64,000 nt of DNA from Robertkochia marina (GCF_004799345.1 NZ_SSMC01000001.1:1116001-1180000); one strand, 5' to 3'. Shown: positions 1-8,871, counted from the stretch's first letter. Translations and numbers: made by a program. The notes: generated by a model not told the origin, from the sequence alone.

Positions 1-537
1 GCGCGTTTAGCTCCTACATCGAGTGGCTTGCAACCTTTCGAAATCATTGTAGTTAAAAATCAAGAGATAAAAGAACAAATTAAACCAATAGCATGGAATC
101 AATCTGTAATAACAGACTGTTCTCACCTGCTGGTTTTTGCTGCCTGGGATACCTATACAGAAGATAGGATTAATTATATGTTTGATTTAACAAACGAGAT
201 TAGAGGCTTCAAAAATGAAGGTTGGGAAAACTACCGTCAAATGTTGTTGAAAATGTATCCGTCTCAGGATGAAGAAGTAAACTTTAATCACGCTGCCAAA
301 CAAGCTTACATTGCATTTTCACAAGCTATTACTGCTGCCGCCTACGAAGGGGTGGATGCAACCCCTCTGGAGGGTTTTGATCCTGATAAGTTAGATGAAA
401 TACTGGGTTTAAGAGCGAAAGGTTTGCGTAGTGCAGTAATGCTACCCCTTGGTTACAGAGATGCCGAAAACGATTGGTTGGTAAATCTCGTGAAGGTTAG
501 AAAAAGCACAGAAGATTTAGTAACAGTAATTGAATAA
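1..537 (+). CDS. Nitroreductase family NAD(P)H-dependent oxidoreductase (5' end cut by window)
   Basis: The reading frame is open from the first base of the window and ends at 537, so the true start lies upstream; about 178 residues are visible. The first residues include the APTSSGLQPF stretch typical of NfsB-type FMN nitroreductases, where the Ser/Gln region contacts the flavin. The C-terminal GLRSAVMLPLGYRD segment is the usual flavin and subunit-interface region. These cytoplasmic homodimers reduce nitro compounds, quinones or aldehyde-derived substrates with NAD(P)H. It lies 32 bp before a YqhD-type aldehyde reductase and is probably cotranscribed with it. The family is clear; the physiological substrate cannot be read from the sequence. 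Confidence 0.88.
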   Translation, partial: ARLAPTSSGLQPFEIIVVKNQEIKEQIKPIAWNQSVITDCSHLLVFAAWDTYTEDRINYMFDLTNEIRGFKNEGWENYRQMLLKMYPSQDEEVNFNHAAKQAYIAFSQAITAAAYEGVDATPLEGFDPDKLDEILGLRAKGLRSAVMLPLGYRDAENDWLVNLVKVRKSTEDLVTVIE

Positions 538-569
538 CTGATTTACTATAAAAAAATAGGGAAAGAAAG

Positions 570-1730
570 ATGAACAATTTTGAATTTAAAAACCCAACCA
601 AAATTATTTTTGGAAAGGATACCATAGAAAAACTAAAAGAAGAAATTCCTGCAGATGCTAAAGTACTATTACTTTATGGTGGAGGAAGTATTAAAGAGAA
701 TGGTATTTACGACGGGGTAAAAACGGCATTAGCAAATGTCGATTTCACGGAGTTTGGGGGGATTCCTGCAAATCCGGAATATGAAATATTAATGGACGCT
801 TTAAAAGTGATTAAAGCAAAAAATATCACCTATTTATTAGCTGTTGGTGGGGGTTCTGTAATTGACGGTACTAAGTTTTTATCAGCCGCAGCCGTATACG
901 AGGGTGATACGCCTTGGGATATTTTAACCCAAAATATCAGGACCGAAAAAGGAATGCCTTTTGGAACGGTGCTTACCTTGCCGGCAACAGGCTCTGAAAT
1001 GAATTCCGGAGCTGTAATTACCCGTAAGGAAACCAGGGAAAAGCTTGCTATGGGCGGGCCGGGTTTATTTCCAAAATTTTCAATCCTGGATCCGCAAGTC
1101 ATAAAATCGATTCCTAAACGTCAAATAGCAAATGGTTTAGCAGATGCCTTTACCCATGTATTAGAACAATACATGACCTATTCGGTAGATGCTAAACTAC
1201 AAGATCGTTTTGCAGAAAGCATCTTACTAACGTTGATTGAAATTGCACCAACCATGCTGAAGGAGGAATTTGACTATAAAGCAGCTTCGAATTTTATGTG
1301 GAGTTGCACCATGGCTTTGAACGGGTTAATTCAGAAAGGAGTGCCTACAGACTGGGCTATTCATGCCATGGGACATGAATTAACAGCTTTATATGGTATA
1401 GATCATGCGAGAACATTAGCGATCATAACACAAAGTCATTACAAATATAATTTTGAAGCTAAAAAAGAAAAATTAGCACAATATGGTGAACGCGTCTGGG
1501 ATATTAATGAAGGAAGTGTAGACGATAAAGCCCATGCCGCTATCGAAAAAACAACTGCATTTTTCAAATCTTTGGGAATCGACACGAAACTGTCTGATTA
1601 TACGAACGATTACGAAGGAACAGCAGAAGAAATTGCAAAACGTTTTACAGACCGTGGTTGGTTAGGTTTAGGAGAACATCAGTCATTATCGCCCGAAAAA
1701 GTCAGGGAAATTGTTGAAATGGCTTATTAA
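570..1730 (+). CDS. yqhD: YqhD-type iron-containing alcohol dehydrogenase / NADPH aldehyde reductase
   Basis: The 386-residue length matches E. coli YqhD (387), and the opening MNNFEFKNPTKIIFGKD resembles it closely. Visible family features are the nucleotide-binding GGGSVIDGTKF segment (about residues 93-103) and the metal-site histidines in GLADAFTHVLEQ and HAMGHELTALYGIDHAR. The family reduces short-chain and lipid-peroxidation aldehydes to alcohols in the cytoplasm. It sits between a nitroreductase (32 bp upstream) and a DJ-1/PfpI lipoprotein (8 bp downstream), forming what looks like an electrophile-detoxification operon. The metal and cofactor preference are inferred from the family. 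Confidence 0.92.
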   Translation: MNNFEFKNPTKIIFGKDTIEKLKEEIPADAKVLLLYGGGSIKENGIYDGVKTALANVDFTEFGGIPANPEYEILMDALKVIKAKNITYLLAVGGGSVIDGTKFLSAAAVYEGDTPWDILTQNIRTEKGMPFGTVLTLPATGSEMNSGAVITRKETREKLAMGGPGLFPKFSILDPQVIKSIPKRQIANGLADAFTHVLEQYMTYSVDAKLQDRFAESILLTLIEIAPTMLKEEFDYKAASNFMWSCTMALNGLIQKGVPTDWAIHAMGHELTALYGIDHARTLAIITQSHYKYNFEAKKEKLAQYGERVWDINEGSVDDKAHAAIEKTTAFFKSLGIDTKLSDYTNDYEGTAEEIAKRFTDRGWLGLGEHQSLSPEKVREIVEMAY

Positions 1731-1738
1731 CGTCAACT

Positions 1739-2557
1739 ATGCAGAGATTGAAAATAGTAGTGTTACTACTAATGTGTATTACAGCATCAAGCTGTAAAGA
1801 CACAAAAAAAGAAACATCTTCTGAAAAAGTTTCAGAAGAAAACATTGAATCACAAAAACCAAAAGAAATGAAAGTATTATTTGTATTAACATCTCACGAT
1901 AAGTTAGGAGATACAGGAAAAAAGACAGGATTTTGGGTGGAGGAATTTGCGAATCCATATTACACATTATTAGACCAGGGGGCAGATATTACCATTGCAA
2001 CACCAAAAGGAGGTGCTGCTCCAATTGATCCGAGTAGTGATTCGCCGGATGCCGCCACTGAAGATACAGAACGTTTTAACAATGACGCCGAAGCAAAGGA
2101 AAGAATTGCGAACACAAAAGTATTGGCAGATATGAATCCGGACGATTTTGATGCTGTCTTTTATCCGGGCGGACATGGCCCATTGTGGGATTTAGCAAAC
2201 GATAAGACTTCTATTGCTTTAATCGAAAAATTTAATAGCCAGGAAAAGCCTATTGCCTTTGTATGTCATGCCCCGGCTGCATTAAAGGAGGTTAAAGGTG
2301 TAAATGGAGATCCATTAGTAAAAGGTAAAAAAGTAACAGGATTCACAAATTCTGAAGAAGCAGCAGTGGGACTAACTGATGTTGTGCCTTTTTTAGTAGA
2401 AGATATGTTGATAAAGAACGGGGGTATCTACTCTAAAAAAGATGATTGGGCAGCGTATGCTATTGAAGATGGAAATTTAATTACAGGTCAAAACCCGGCT
2501 TCATCAGAATTGGTGGCAGAATTATTAGTAAAGAAAATAGACCATGTTAATGAATAG
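1739..2557 (+). CDS. DJ-1/PfpI-family lipoprotein (Hsp31 / glyoxalase III-like)
   Basis: The protein has 272 residues. The N-terminus is a lipoprotein signal with a lipobox ending in TASSC at about residue 19, followed by a charged linker. The rest is a class I glutamine-amidotransferase-like domain. The nucleophile elbow AFVCHAPAAL supplies the likely catalytic cysteine, and GFWVEE and YPGGHGPLWDL match Hsp31/YhbO-type proteins, which act as glyoxalases or deglycases on methylglyoxal. It should be membrane-anchored outside the cytoplasm, which is less common for the family. It follows the YqhD-like gene by 8 bp and is followed by a strong hairpin. Enzymatic activity is inferred. Confidence 0.85.
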   Translation: MQRLKIVVLLLMCITASSCKDTKKETSSEKVSEENIESQKPKEMKVLFVLTSHDKLGDTGKKTGFWVEEFANPYYTLLDQGADITIATPKGGAAPIDPSSDSPDAATEDTERFNNDAEAKERIANTKVLADMNPDDFDAVFYPGGHGPLWDLANDKTSIALIEKFNSQEKPIAFVCHAPAALKEVKGVNGDPLVKGKKVTGFTNSEEAAVGLTDVVPFLVEDMLIKNGGIYSKKDDWAAYAIEDGNLITGQNPASSELVAELLVKKIDHVNE

Positions 2558-2613
2558 CTATTTCAGCATACCGTAGCTAAACACGGTGAATAAATCATAA
2601 TTAAAATTTCTTT

Positions 2614-2662
2614 AGCTCGTTTACAGGCCCTCAAAACAGGCCGGGTAAACGAGCTTTTTTTA
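2614..2662. terminator. Hairpin with T-run, copy 1 of a three-copy element
   Basis: Arms agctcgtttac and gtaaacgagct (11 bp, perfect) enclose a loop with a second GGCC pairing and are followed by seven T residues. It lies 57 bp after the DJ-1/PfpI gene and before a decayed integrase. The same hairpin recurs at 5925 and 16402. The similarity to the third copy extends on both sides, so it is probably part of an inserted element as well as a terminator. Confidence 0.8.
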
Positions 2663-2732
2663 TGTTTCCCTTTTAAGGAAACCACCCAAACAAGCCAATC
2701 TTATAAAGGGTAAAAAATAAAAAGGATTCGGG

Positions 2733-2935
2733 TTATTTAGTAGCGTCATTGCTCTGATCGAGTGGCTTCAATTTTTCCTTGAGCAAACCTACGTCTTCTC
2801 CGAGCTTTCTCTCAATGATTTTAGCGTAATACTGGGTAGTTTTGTGGGTTAGATAACCTGGCATCCTACTTACGTATTTAAAAGGACCCCATTGGCCAGG
2901 GTTAGGTTGCTGACAAAAGTATTCCGGCCATTATG
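2733..2935 (-). pseudogene. Decayed C-terminal fragment of a tyrosine integrase
   Basis: Reading the minus strand from 2935 to the TAA at 2733-2735 gives a C-terminal tail (YYAKIIERKLGEDVGLLKEK and onward) nearly identical to residues about 365-411 of the intact integrase at 16520-17755. The nucleophile tyrosine region is kept, but the catalytic GHRS motif reads GYLT and the sequence becomes unreadable upstream of about 2880. About 200 bp survive. The flanking DNA, including the hairpin at 2614, is also shared with the DNA downstream of the intact integrase, so this is the relic of a related element. Confidence 0.85.
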
Positions 2936-3233
2936 AGGGGTGTTTTTTTAAGCTTTAGTGTTCTGTATTGTTAATGCTCAGTATGTTTTTTATAAGGGCA
3001 GTTTCGAAAAAAGTAAAAAGAAGGGAGCTAACTCTATGCAAGGATATCATTACTATATATCTAGCCCGACCATGCTATCCCTTTTTGTTGATATGAATAT
3101 TGTTGCTCTAATTATAGTATCTTACTTTTAAGAAAATTCTTAACCGAAAAACACCTAGAGCAAACCTAAGACCCCAACCGTTAGCAGTAATTTTAAGAAA
3201 GACGTTAAACAACCTGTAATAAAAATTAAAATC
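2936..3233. other. Gene-free interval between integrase relic and amidohydrolase
   Basis: I see no open frame of plausible length and no RNA gene here. The DNA is AT-rich and follows directly on the integrase relic. It probably holds the promoter of the amidohydrolase-porin pair, but no clear TAnnTTTG box could be picked out. Confidence 0.5.
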
Positions 3234-4562
3234 ATGAATAAAGTAACATTATTAGTAGCATTCCTACTGTCAATGAGTATGAGCCTCAGGGCACAGGACA
3301 AACAGCAGATATTAATCACAAATGCGAATGTTTTTGATGGCGTAAATGAAAAACTTCTGAACGAAGTAGATGTGCTGGTAGAGGGTAATTTGATTAAGGA
3401 AATTGGCAAAAATCTCAAGGCGCAAAATGCAGAGGTCATTGATGCAAATGGGAGAACCCTTATCCCGGGATTGATTGATGCTCACTGGCATACCATGTTC
3501 GCCTATCTCTCACAGGCCCAATTAATAACTTCGAATGTTGGTTTTATCAATATTGCGGCGGCCCAGGGGGCTGGAAAAACGCTCATGCGTGGATTTACAA
3601 CGACACGTGAGGCAGGAGGTAATGCCTTTGGCGTGAAAAAAGCGATCGATCTGGGGATGATTCCGGGACCCCGTATCTATCCTTCGGGTGCCCCGATCAG
3701 CCAGACCTCGGGTCATTTCGATTTTCGCGGGCCCAATGATGTCCCTGCCAATCCGGCCGATCCGTTGACATATCAAGAGCGCAACAGTATGCTTATGGTT
3801 GCTGATGGTGTGCCGGAGGTGACGAAGCGTGTACGCGAACAACTTCGGTTGGGTGCGTCACAAATTAAGTTAGCTGCTGGTGGTGGCGTATCCTCGACTT
3901 TTGATCCCGTTGATGTTTCCCAATACACCTACGAGGAGTTAAAGGCTGCTGTGGATGTTGCCAAGACCTGGAACACCTATGTGATGGTGCATGTATTTAC
4001 CGATGCTGGCGCTCAGTCTGCGTTAAAAGCCGGTGTTATGAGTATTGAACACGGTAATTTGATGACAGATGAAACCTTTAAAATGATGGCCGATAAAGGG
4101 GCATGGCTTAGCATGCAGCCGATTTTCAATGACGAAGATGCCATCCCTTTTCCAGCCGGATCTCCCAATCAGGCCAAGTTTGTTCAGGTCACAGATGGCA
4201 CGGCAAAAGGAATTGAGTTGGCAAAGAAGTATGGTGTTAAAACCGCTTTTGGTACAGACGTGATCTTTGATCCGGCACTTGCAGATAAACAAGGTAAGCT
4301 TTTGGCCAAACTAAAAAGCTATTACACGCCCTTTGAAGTTTTAAAAATGGCAACGCACGACAATGCACAACTAATTAAACTTTGTGGCCCACGTGATCCT
4401 TATCCAGGTGATTTAGGTGTTATAAAGGAAGGTGCTCTTGCTGACCTGATTCTCGTGGATGGTAATCCACTTGAGGATATTGAATTGGTGTCTGATCCGG
4501 AAAAGAATTTTGTTCTAATCATGAAAGATGGTGCGATTTATAAAAATTCGGCTAAAAACTAA
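3234..4562 (+). CDS. Secreted metal-dependent amidohydrolase (imidazolonepropionase/prolidase-like)
   Basis: The protein has 442 residues and a cleavable signal peptide of about 20 residues ending near LRAQ. The TIM-barrel amidohydrolase signature is complete: the HxH metal pair in GLIDAHWHTMFAY, a candidate bridging lysine in QIKLAAGGG, histidines in VMVHVFTDAG and SIEHGN, and the catalytic aspartate in FGTDVIF. The C-terminal GALADLILVDGNPLEDI closes the small beta domain. Relatives include Xaa-Pro dipeptidases and organophosphate- or toxin-hydrolysing enzymes. It should act in the periplasm. The stop codon is 2 bp before an outer-membrane porin gene, which suggests that the porin imports its substrate. 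The substrate is unknown. Confidence 0.88.
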   Translation: MNKVTLLVAFLLSMSMSLRAQDKQQILITNANVFDGVNEKLLNEVDVLVEGNLIKEIGKNLKAQNAEVIDANGRTLIPGLIDAHWHTMFAYLSQAQLITSNVGFINIAAAQGAGKTLMRGFTTTREAGGNAFGVKKAIDLGMIPGPRIYPSGAPISQTSGHFDFRGPNDVPANPADPLTYQERNSMLMVADGVPEVTKRVREQLRLGASQIKLAAGGGVSSTFDPVDVSQYTYEELKAAVDVAKTWNTYVMVHVFTDAGAQSALKAGVMSIEHGNLMTDETFKMMADKGAWLSMQPIFNDEDAIPFPAGSPNQAKFVQVTDGTAKGIELAKKYGVKTAFGTDVIFDPALADKQGKLLAKLKSYYTPFEVLKMATHDNAQLIKLCGPRDPYPGDLGVIKEGALADLILVDGNPLEDIELVSDPEKNFVLIMKDGAIYKNSAKN

Positions 4563-4564
4563 TA

Positions 4565-5845
4565 ATGAAAATCCTGCAAATAAGATTTTCCTTATTGCTC
4601 ATCTTGTTCCTGGGGTTTGTGGTAATTAGCAATGGGCAAACTATTGTGGTTAAAGATAGTATAGTAAGAGACTCCTTGAATCTGACCAAGAAAATCGTGC
4701 CCGAGGGTGACCGCAAAGAACAAAATGTACTCCATACCGGAGGCGATTTAGTTGATGAATTATTTTCAGGCTCTTGGCCTATGTTCGGCACTGACCTTAG
4801 AATGAAAATAGGGGGTTATGTGAAGGCAGACTTTGTGGCCGACCTGGATGGCACTTTGGATAATTCACAATTTCTGATGTCTACCATACCAGTGGAAGGT
4901 CAACCAGAATATGGCAATTCAGGTTATGTGAATTTCTTTGCTAAAGAAACCCGATTCAACATAGATGTTCGCAGAATTGAACAGGGTAAAGTGCCGCTTA
5001 AACTATTTTTAGAAGGTGATTTTTTTAATGATGAAACGCGTTTCCGCCTGCGCCATGCTTACATGGTAGTTGGTGATTTTATTATTGGACAAACCTGGAC
5101 TACACTTTCATTTTTGGAAGCGATGCCTGATATGCTTGATTTTGCCGCGGGTGATGCCTTGTATGGAGGTCGCACCGTTCAGGTGAGATACCAAAAAAAA
5201 GTCAATGAAAAAATTCTCTTTGCGGCAGGTTTAGAACAACTCAGTTTTCTGGGTATAGAGAATCCCGATACATTACCCGGCCAGGCAACAAGAAAATTGC
5301 CGCTTTTAGCATTAAGAATGGATTATAGTTGGAAAACGGGGGTGTTGTTTGCTGGTGGAAGCTTTGCGCAGCTTGCATGGGATGGCGGTATAAATGGACA
5401 AAACCATGAAGCCATTCAGCTTAATGGGGCAGTTGCCCTGAGACAATACTACCTTAAAAACAAGGGCTTCATTACAGCGGGAATAACCTATGGTATGGGC
5501 GCAGGAGAGAATATTATTGCTTTTGCAGGAAGCAATGCAAATGCAGTACTAAGCGATGAAGGCCTGAAAACCATACCCGCATTATCTGCCAGCGTAGGCT
5601 TGAATTTCAAATGGACTGAAAAATGGGCTTCGAACATTCATTACGCCTATGGCTGGTTGGAAGCACCACCCGAACGAGCACCTTTTTCCCTGAAAAGAGG
5701 CGGCATTGGACACCTCAACCTCATTTATAGCCCAATCAATCATATTTCAACAGGCCTGGAATATATATGGGGAGCCCAACGAACAACCAATGATGCATTT
5801 GGACGGGCTGAACGTATACAATTCATGACAAAGTTTTCGTTTTAA
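4565..5845 (+). CDS. DcaP-like outer-membrane porin
   Basis: The protein has 426 residues, with an N-terminal signal (MKILQIRFSLLLILFLGFVV, cleavage near SNG) and a short helical linker. It continues with alternating beta-strand sequence opening with MKIGGYVKADFVADLDGT and ending in a C-terminal phenylalanine (FMTKFSF), as outer-membrane barrels do. The KIGGYVKAD and FxxxETRFNxDVR stretches are characteristic of DcaP-family porins, trimeric channels for small anionic or dicarboxylic compounds. Only 2 bp separate it from the upstream amidohydrolase gene, so the two are almost certainly cotranscribed. A hairpin with a T-run at 5925 closes the unit. Confidence 0.82.
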   Translation: MKILQIRFSLLLILFLGFVVISNGQTIVVKDSIVRDSLNLTKKIVPEGDRKEQNVLHTGGDLVDELFSGSWPMFGTDLRMKIGGYVKADFVADLDGTLDNSQFLMSTIPVEGQPEYGNSGYVNFFAKETRFNIDVRRIEQGKVPLKLFLEGDFFNDETRFRLRHAYMVVGDFIIGQTWTTLSFLEAMPDMLDFAAGDALYGGRTVQVRYQKKVNEKILFAAGLEQLSFLGIENPDTLPGQATRKLPLLALRMDYSWKTGVLFAGGSFAQLAWDGGINGQNHEAIQLNGAVALRQYYLKNKGFITAGITYGMGAGENIIAFAGSNANAVLSDEGLKTIPALSASVGLNFKWTEKWASNIHYAYGWLEAPPERAPFSLKRGGIGHLNLIYSPINHISTGLEYIWGAQRTTNDAFGRAERIQFMTKFSF

Positions 5846-5924
5846 CCCGTTGAGAAGAGATGCTGAACTATAAAAAATAAAAGCTGCTAACAACCGTATC
5901 TATACTACAAGTAATAATTCCAAA

Positions 5925-5973
5925 AGCTCGTTTACAGGCCCTCAAACCAGGCCGCGTAAACGAGCTTTTTTTT
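5925..5973. terminator. Hairpin with T-run, copy 2 of a three-copy element
   Basis: Arms agctcgtttac and gtaaacgagct, with the loop core aggccctcaaaccaggcc, are followed by eight T residues. It sits 79 bp after the porin gene and can terminate it. Unlike copies 1 and 3, the flanks show no integrase remnant. Confidence 0.85.
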
Positions 5974-6162
5974 ACTGAATGTTTAATGATATTCTTTCTC
6001 CTCTTCCTTTCAGGGAGGGAGCCAGGCGATGCGTTGGACTGAGGGGGTCTTCCAGCACAGAAACCCATTTTGAAATCGAAATTATTCCCCTCCTTATGAA
6101 GGAGGGTAACACCTCAGGTGTGCAGTGATTCTGTAAGATAAAGTGTCTGAAGCCCGGGAGGA
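5974..6162. repeat. Intergenic DNA with pyrimidine/purine hairpin near 6088-6106
   Basis: No gene is visible. A ccctccttatgaaggaggg hairpin resembles the cccctccttttcaaggagggg hairpin near 7720, so it probably belongs to the same dispersed extragenic repeat family that fills 7.6-8.7 kb. Confidence 0.5.
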
Positions 6163-7518
6163 CTATTTCTTTTTTTTGCGATTGTTAGATCTTTTATCAC
6201 CTCTGGTTTTAGGCTTTTTATATTTCTGTTTGATGGTCCTGCGATAGGAGCCTCCCTGGTTGGTCTTCTGATTTTTTTCCTTTTTTTTATGGAATGCCGG
6301 TCCTGGGGCATCGCTATCAGTATAGGTCAATGGATTGTGGGCTTCTTTTTTATGTGGCCGTTCCTCGGGGCTGAGCTGGGTTGCGATCGTGATGTCTTCG
6401 GGCATCGCAATTTCAGGAATCTTGAAATCCATAAGGGTTTCGATGGCTTCTTTCAGGGGTTTTTCTTTTTCAGTGAACAGTAATATAGAGGTTCCCTTTT
6501 CTTTGGCCCTGCCGGTACGCCCTATACGATGAATGTAGTTTTCCGGATAATGCGGGGTGTCAAAATTGATCACATGTGAGATCTTATCGAGATCGAGTCC
6601 GCGGGAACTCACATCAGTGGTTACCAAAATGCGCAGTTCTCCTTTTTCAAATTGCTCTAAGGACCGCAGGCGGTAATTCTGGGTTTTATTTGAATGAATA
6701 ACTCCAAGCGATTCTCCAAAGGTGTCTTCCAGGGTTCCAGCCAGCAGGTCGGCACTTTTTTTATTGGAAACAAACACCAGCACCTTTCGATATTCATCCT
6801 CATCTGCAAGGAGATCACGCAGCAGATTTACTTTGGTGTAAAAGTTGGGAACGGCATAGGCTGTTTGGGTTATGTTTTCGAGAGGGGTTCCGCTTAGGGC
6901 TACCGAAACCTTGGTCACATTGGTGAAGAAATTCAATATAAAGGCTTCAATATCTTCAGTCATCGTAGCAGAAAACATAATGTTTTGTCTGCGTTCAGGA
7001 AGCAGATCAAAAATATTGGTAAGCTGAAAACGGAACCCGAGGTCCAACATAATATCCACTTCATCAAGTATGAATTTATTTATGGCACGTAATTGTACAG
7101 CCCGGGAAATGACCAGGTCGTATAGCCTTCCGGGGGTAGCTACCAGGATATCACAGCCAAAACTCAGCATTTCTTTTTGACGGTTGATATTGGTGCCTCC
7201 ATATACCCCAAGAACCATTAGATTCAGATCCTTGCATAGGGTCTCAGCAGTATCGGCAACCTGAACGACCAACTCTCTTGTAGGTACCACGATAAGTACC
7301 CTGGGATGCGGATCTTTAGAATATTTTAGTTGATCTAAAACCGGTAACAGGTAGGCCAGGGTCTTTCCGGTTCCTGTTTGTGCTATTCCGAGCATGTCAG
7401 ACCCGGACTTAATAACCGAAAATGATTTTTCCTGAATAGGGGTGGGTTTGGTAATCCCCTGTTCACTCAGGCCTTGCTGTAATCGTTTGGAAAAATTGAA
7501 TTCTTGAAAAGATGACAT
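6163..7518 (-). CDS. DEAD-box ATP-dependent RNA helicase (RhlE-like)
   Basis: The protein has 451 residues. The Q motif (TKPTPIQEKSF), Walker A (AQTGTGKT), motif Ia (PTRELV), motif II, motif III (SAT) and motif VI (HRIGRTGR) are all present in order. Motif II reads DEVD rather than DEAD, a variant that keeps the catalytic D and E. The last about 70 residues are a lysine/arginine-rich disordered tail suited to RNA binding. The family unwinds short RNA duplexes in ribosome assembly, mRNA decay and cold adaptation. It stands alone, with repeat-rich DNA on its upstream side. Confidence 0.93.
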   Translation of the reverse strand: MSSFQEFNFSKRLQQGLSEQGITKPTPIQEKSFSVIKSGSDMLGIAQTGTGKTLAYLLPVLDQLKYSKDPHPRVLIVVPTRELVVQVADTAETLCKDLNLMVLGVYGGTNINRQKEMLSFGCDILVATPGRLYDLVISRAVQLRAINKFILDEVDIMLDLGFRFQLTNIFDLLPERRQNIMFSATMTEDIEAFILNFFTNVTKVSVALSGTPLENITQTAYAVPNFYTKVNLLRDLLADEDEYRKVLVFVSNKKSADLLAGTLEDTFGESLGVIHSNKTQNYRLRSLEQFEKGELRILVTTDVSSRGLDLDKISHVINFDTPHYPENYIHRIGRTGRAKEKGTSILLFTEKEKPLKEAIETLMDFKIPEIAMPEDITIATQLSPEERPHKKEAHNPLTYTDSDAPGPAFHKKKEKNQKTNQGGSYRRTIKQKYKKPKTRGDKRSNNRKKKK

Positions 7519-7860
7519 GGTTTTGCTTTTTAATTGGAAGGATAAACGGAGCCCTCCGAAATGCAGGGCAAAGATAGCGAGACATTTAAAGAGACCGGCA
7601 GAAGAAAGTCTTTTTTGAAGTAGAATGCTCCATATTTATGAGATCTGTGATTTTTATTGGTGGAATCTTTGCCGGAAAGCCTTCCGGTACAAAAGCCTGT
7701 TTTGAAAACGTAATAACTCCCCTCCTTTTCAAGGAGGGGTGGCCATACGCCGGGGTGGTTCTAAAGGAGGGGTGTCTCATGGCTTTGCCATAGGACGGGG
7801 TGGTTAGCCGCAGGCGGGAGTTAGCTCCCTGCAGTCGCTGGATTCCCGGTGCGTCATGTT

Positions 7861-8330
7861 GAGAATACAAAGCCAAGCCCCTTCGGGTCTTACTTTTTTG
7901 TTTCCCTGCACTCCTTTGAAAGTAAGCCTGTCTGACGACAGTCAGGCTTTCGGGAGTTCCGAAAAACTCGTAACCCGTACCTCGTCCCCTGTGGCGGGAG
8001 TTAGCTCCCTTCTGCCCCCTCTCGCCGGCTGGCCCCTTCGCTAAAAAGGTCTACTAGACCTTTTTTTAACGCTCGGTCCTCCTGTGAACGTCATTCTGAG
8101 AATACAAAGCCAAGCCCCTTCGGGTCTTACTTTTTTGTTTCCCTGCACTCCTTTGAAAGTAAGCCTGTCTGACGACAGTCAGGCTTTCGGGAGTTCCGAA
8201 AAACTCGTAACCCGTACCTCGTAACTCGTCCCCTGTGGCGGGAGTTAGCTCCCTTCGGTCGCTGGATTCCCTTAACGTCATTCTGAGAATACAAAGCCAA
8301 GCCCCTTCGGGTCTTACTTTTTTGTTTCCA
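7861..8330. repeat. Three imperfect direct repeats of about 190-240 bp
   Basis: The block beginning gagaatacaaagccaagc starts at 7861, 8098 and 8285. The first two copies share about 150 nearly identical bases; the third is cut after about 45 bases. Each is preceded by a cgtcat-type sequence. The units carry the palindrome-like cctgtctgacgacagtcagg at 7927 and 8164. No coding function is apparent. Confidence 0.9.
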
Positions 8331-8372
8331 TCCTGCCTTTCAAAAGCAAGCTTTTGACGCCCGTCTGGAAAC

Positions 8373-8401
8373 AAAAAAGCCAGGACTTTCGTCCTGGCTT
8401 T
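8373..8401 (-). terminator. Probable original terminator of tRNA-Leu
   Basis: Read on the minus strand, gccaggac-gaaa-gtcctggc is a perfect 8-bp GNRA-loop hairpin followed by a run of T. It lies 11 bp downstream, in tRNA orientation, of the 15-bp tRNA-Leu-end copy at 8412-8426. That is where the terminator of an uninterrupted tRNA-Leu gene would be expected. Confidence 0.7.
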
Positions 8402-8411
8402 GTATTCATCT

Positions 8412-8426
8412 GTACTCGAGGTGGGA
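8412..8426. repeat. Distal attachment site (tRNA-Leu 3'-end copy)
   Basis: The 15 bases gtactcgaggtggga are identical to 17995-18009, the 3' end of tRNA-Leu. The match stops inside the T arm, so only the tRNA end is duplicated, as left by tRNA-targeting tyrosine integrases. The integrase gene lies at the other end, next to the intact tRNA. The crossover point itself cannot be located inside the 15 bp. Confidence 0.75.
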
Positions 8427-8871
8427 GTAGTTTGAAGGGGCTTCTTCCTAGTGTTTATAGATCTTTCCAGAGGTTGTTTTTGGAGTGCCACCGAATGCGA
8501 AACTTTTAACAAAGTTTAACTTCCTGGCGTTTGAATCCTGCTGCGATTTGGATGGATTTTCTATTAACTAAAACAAAATATGGGATCCCCGCCCTAGTTA
8601 GGGCGGGGTGGCTCAGGGTGCAACCCTGAGACGGGGAGGGTTGTTGCATAGATGATGCTTTCAACCCCCTTTCCATTCCCGAATTTGCTATGTATGCCCT
8701 CGCGCCGGCTGGCACCTGCGCTAAAAAGGTCCACGGGACCTTTTTTTAACGCTTGGTCCCCCCATATCTTCCATAACTAACCTATGCAATGTTTGGGATA
8801 AAATTGTGGTAAAAACGCTAATTCACATGTTCATGATGCAACATGCGATTTCTTCAGTAATGATAGGGGCT

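Noticed and set aside
7060-7072. DEVD in place of DEAD in the helicase as a sign of inactivity
   Set aside because: The catalytic D and E are kept and all other motifs are normal, so the variation is probably harmless.
8412-8426. A second tRNA-Leu gene at 8.4 kb
   Set aside because: Only 15 bases of the 3' end match; there are no D, anticodon or variable arms.
7586-8715. Several open frames of 60-150 codons on both strands
   Set aside because: They run through the direct repeats and hairpins, their translations are low-quality and unrelated to known proteins, and the frames change between repeat copies.
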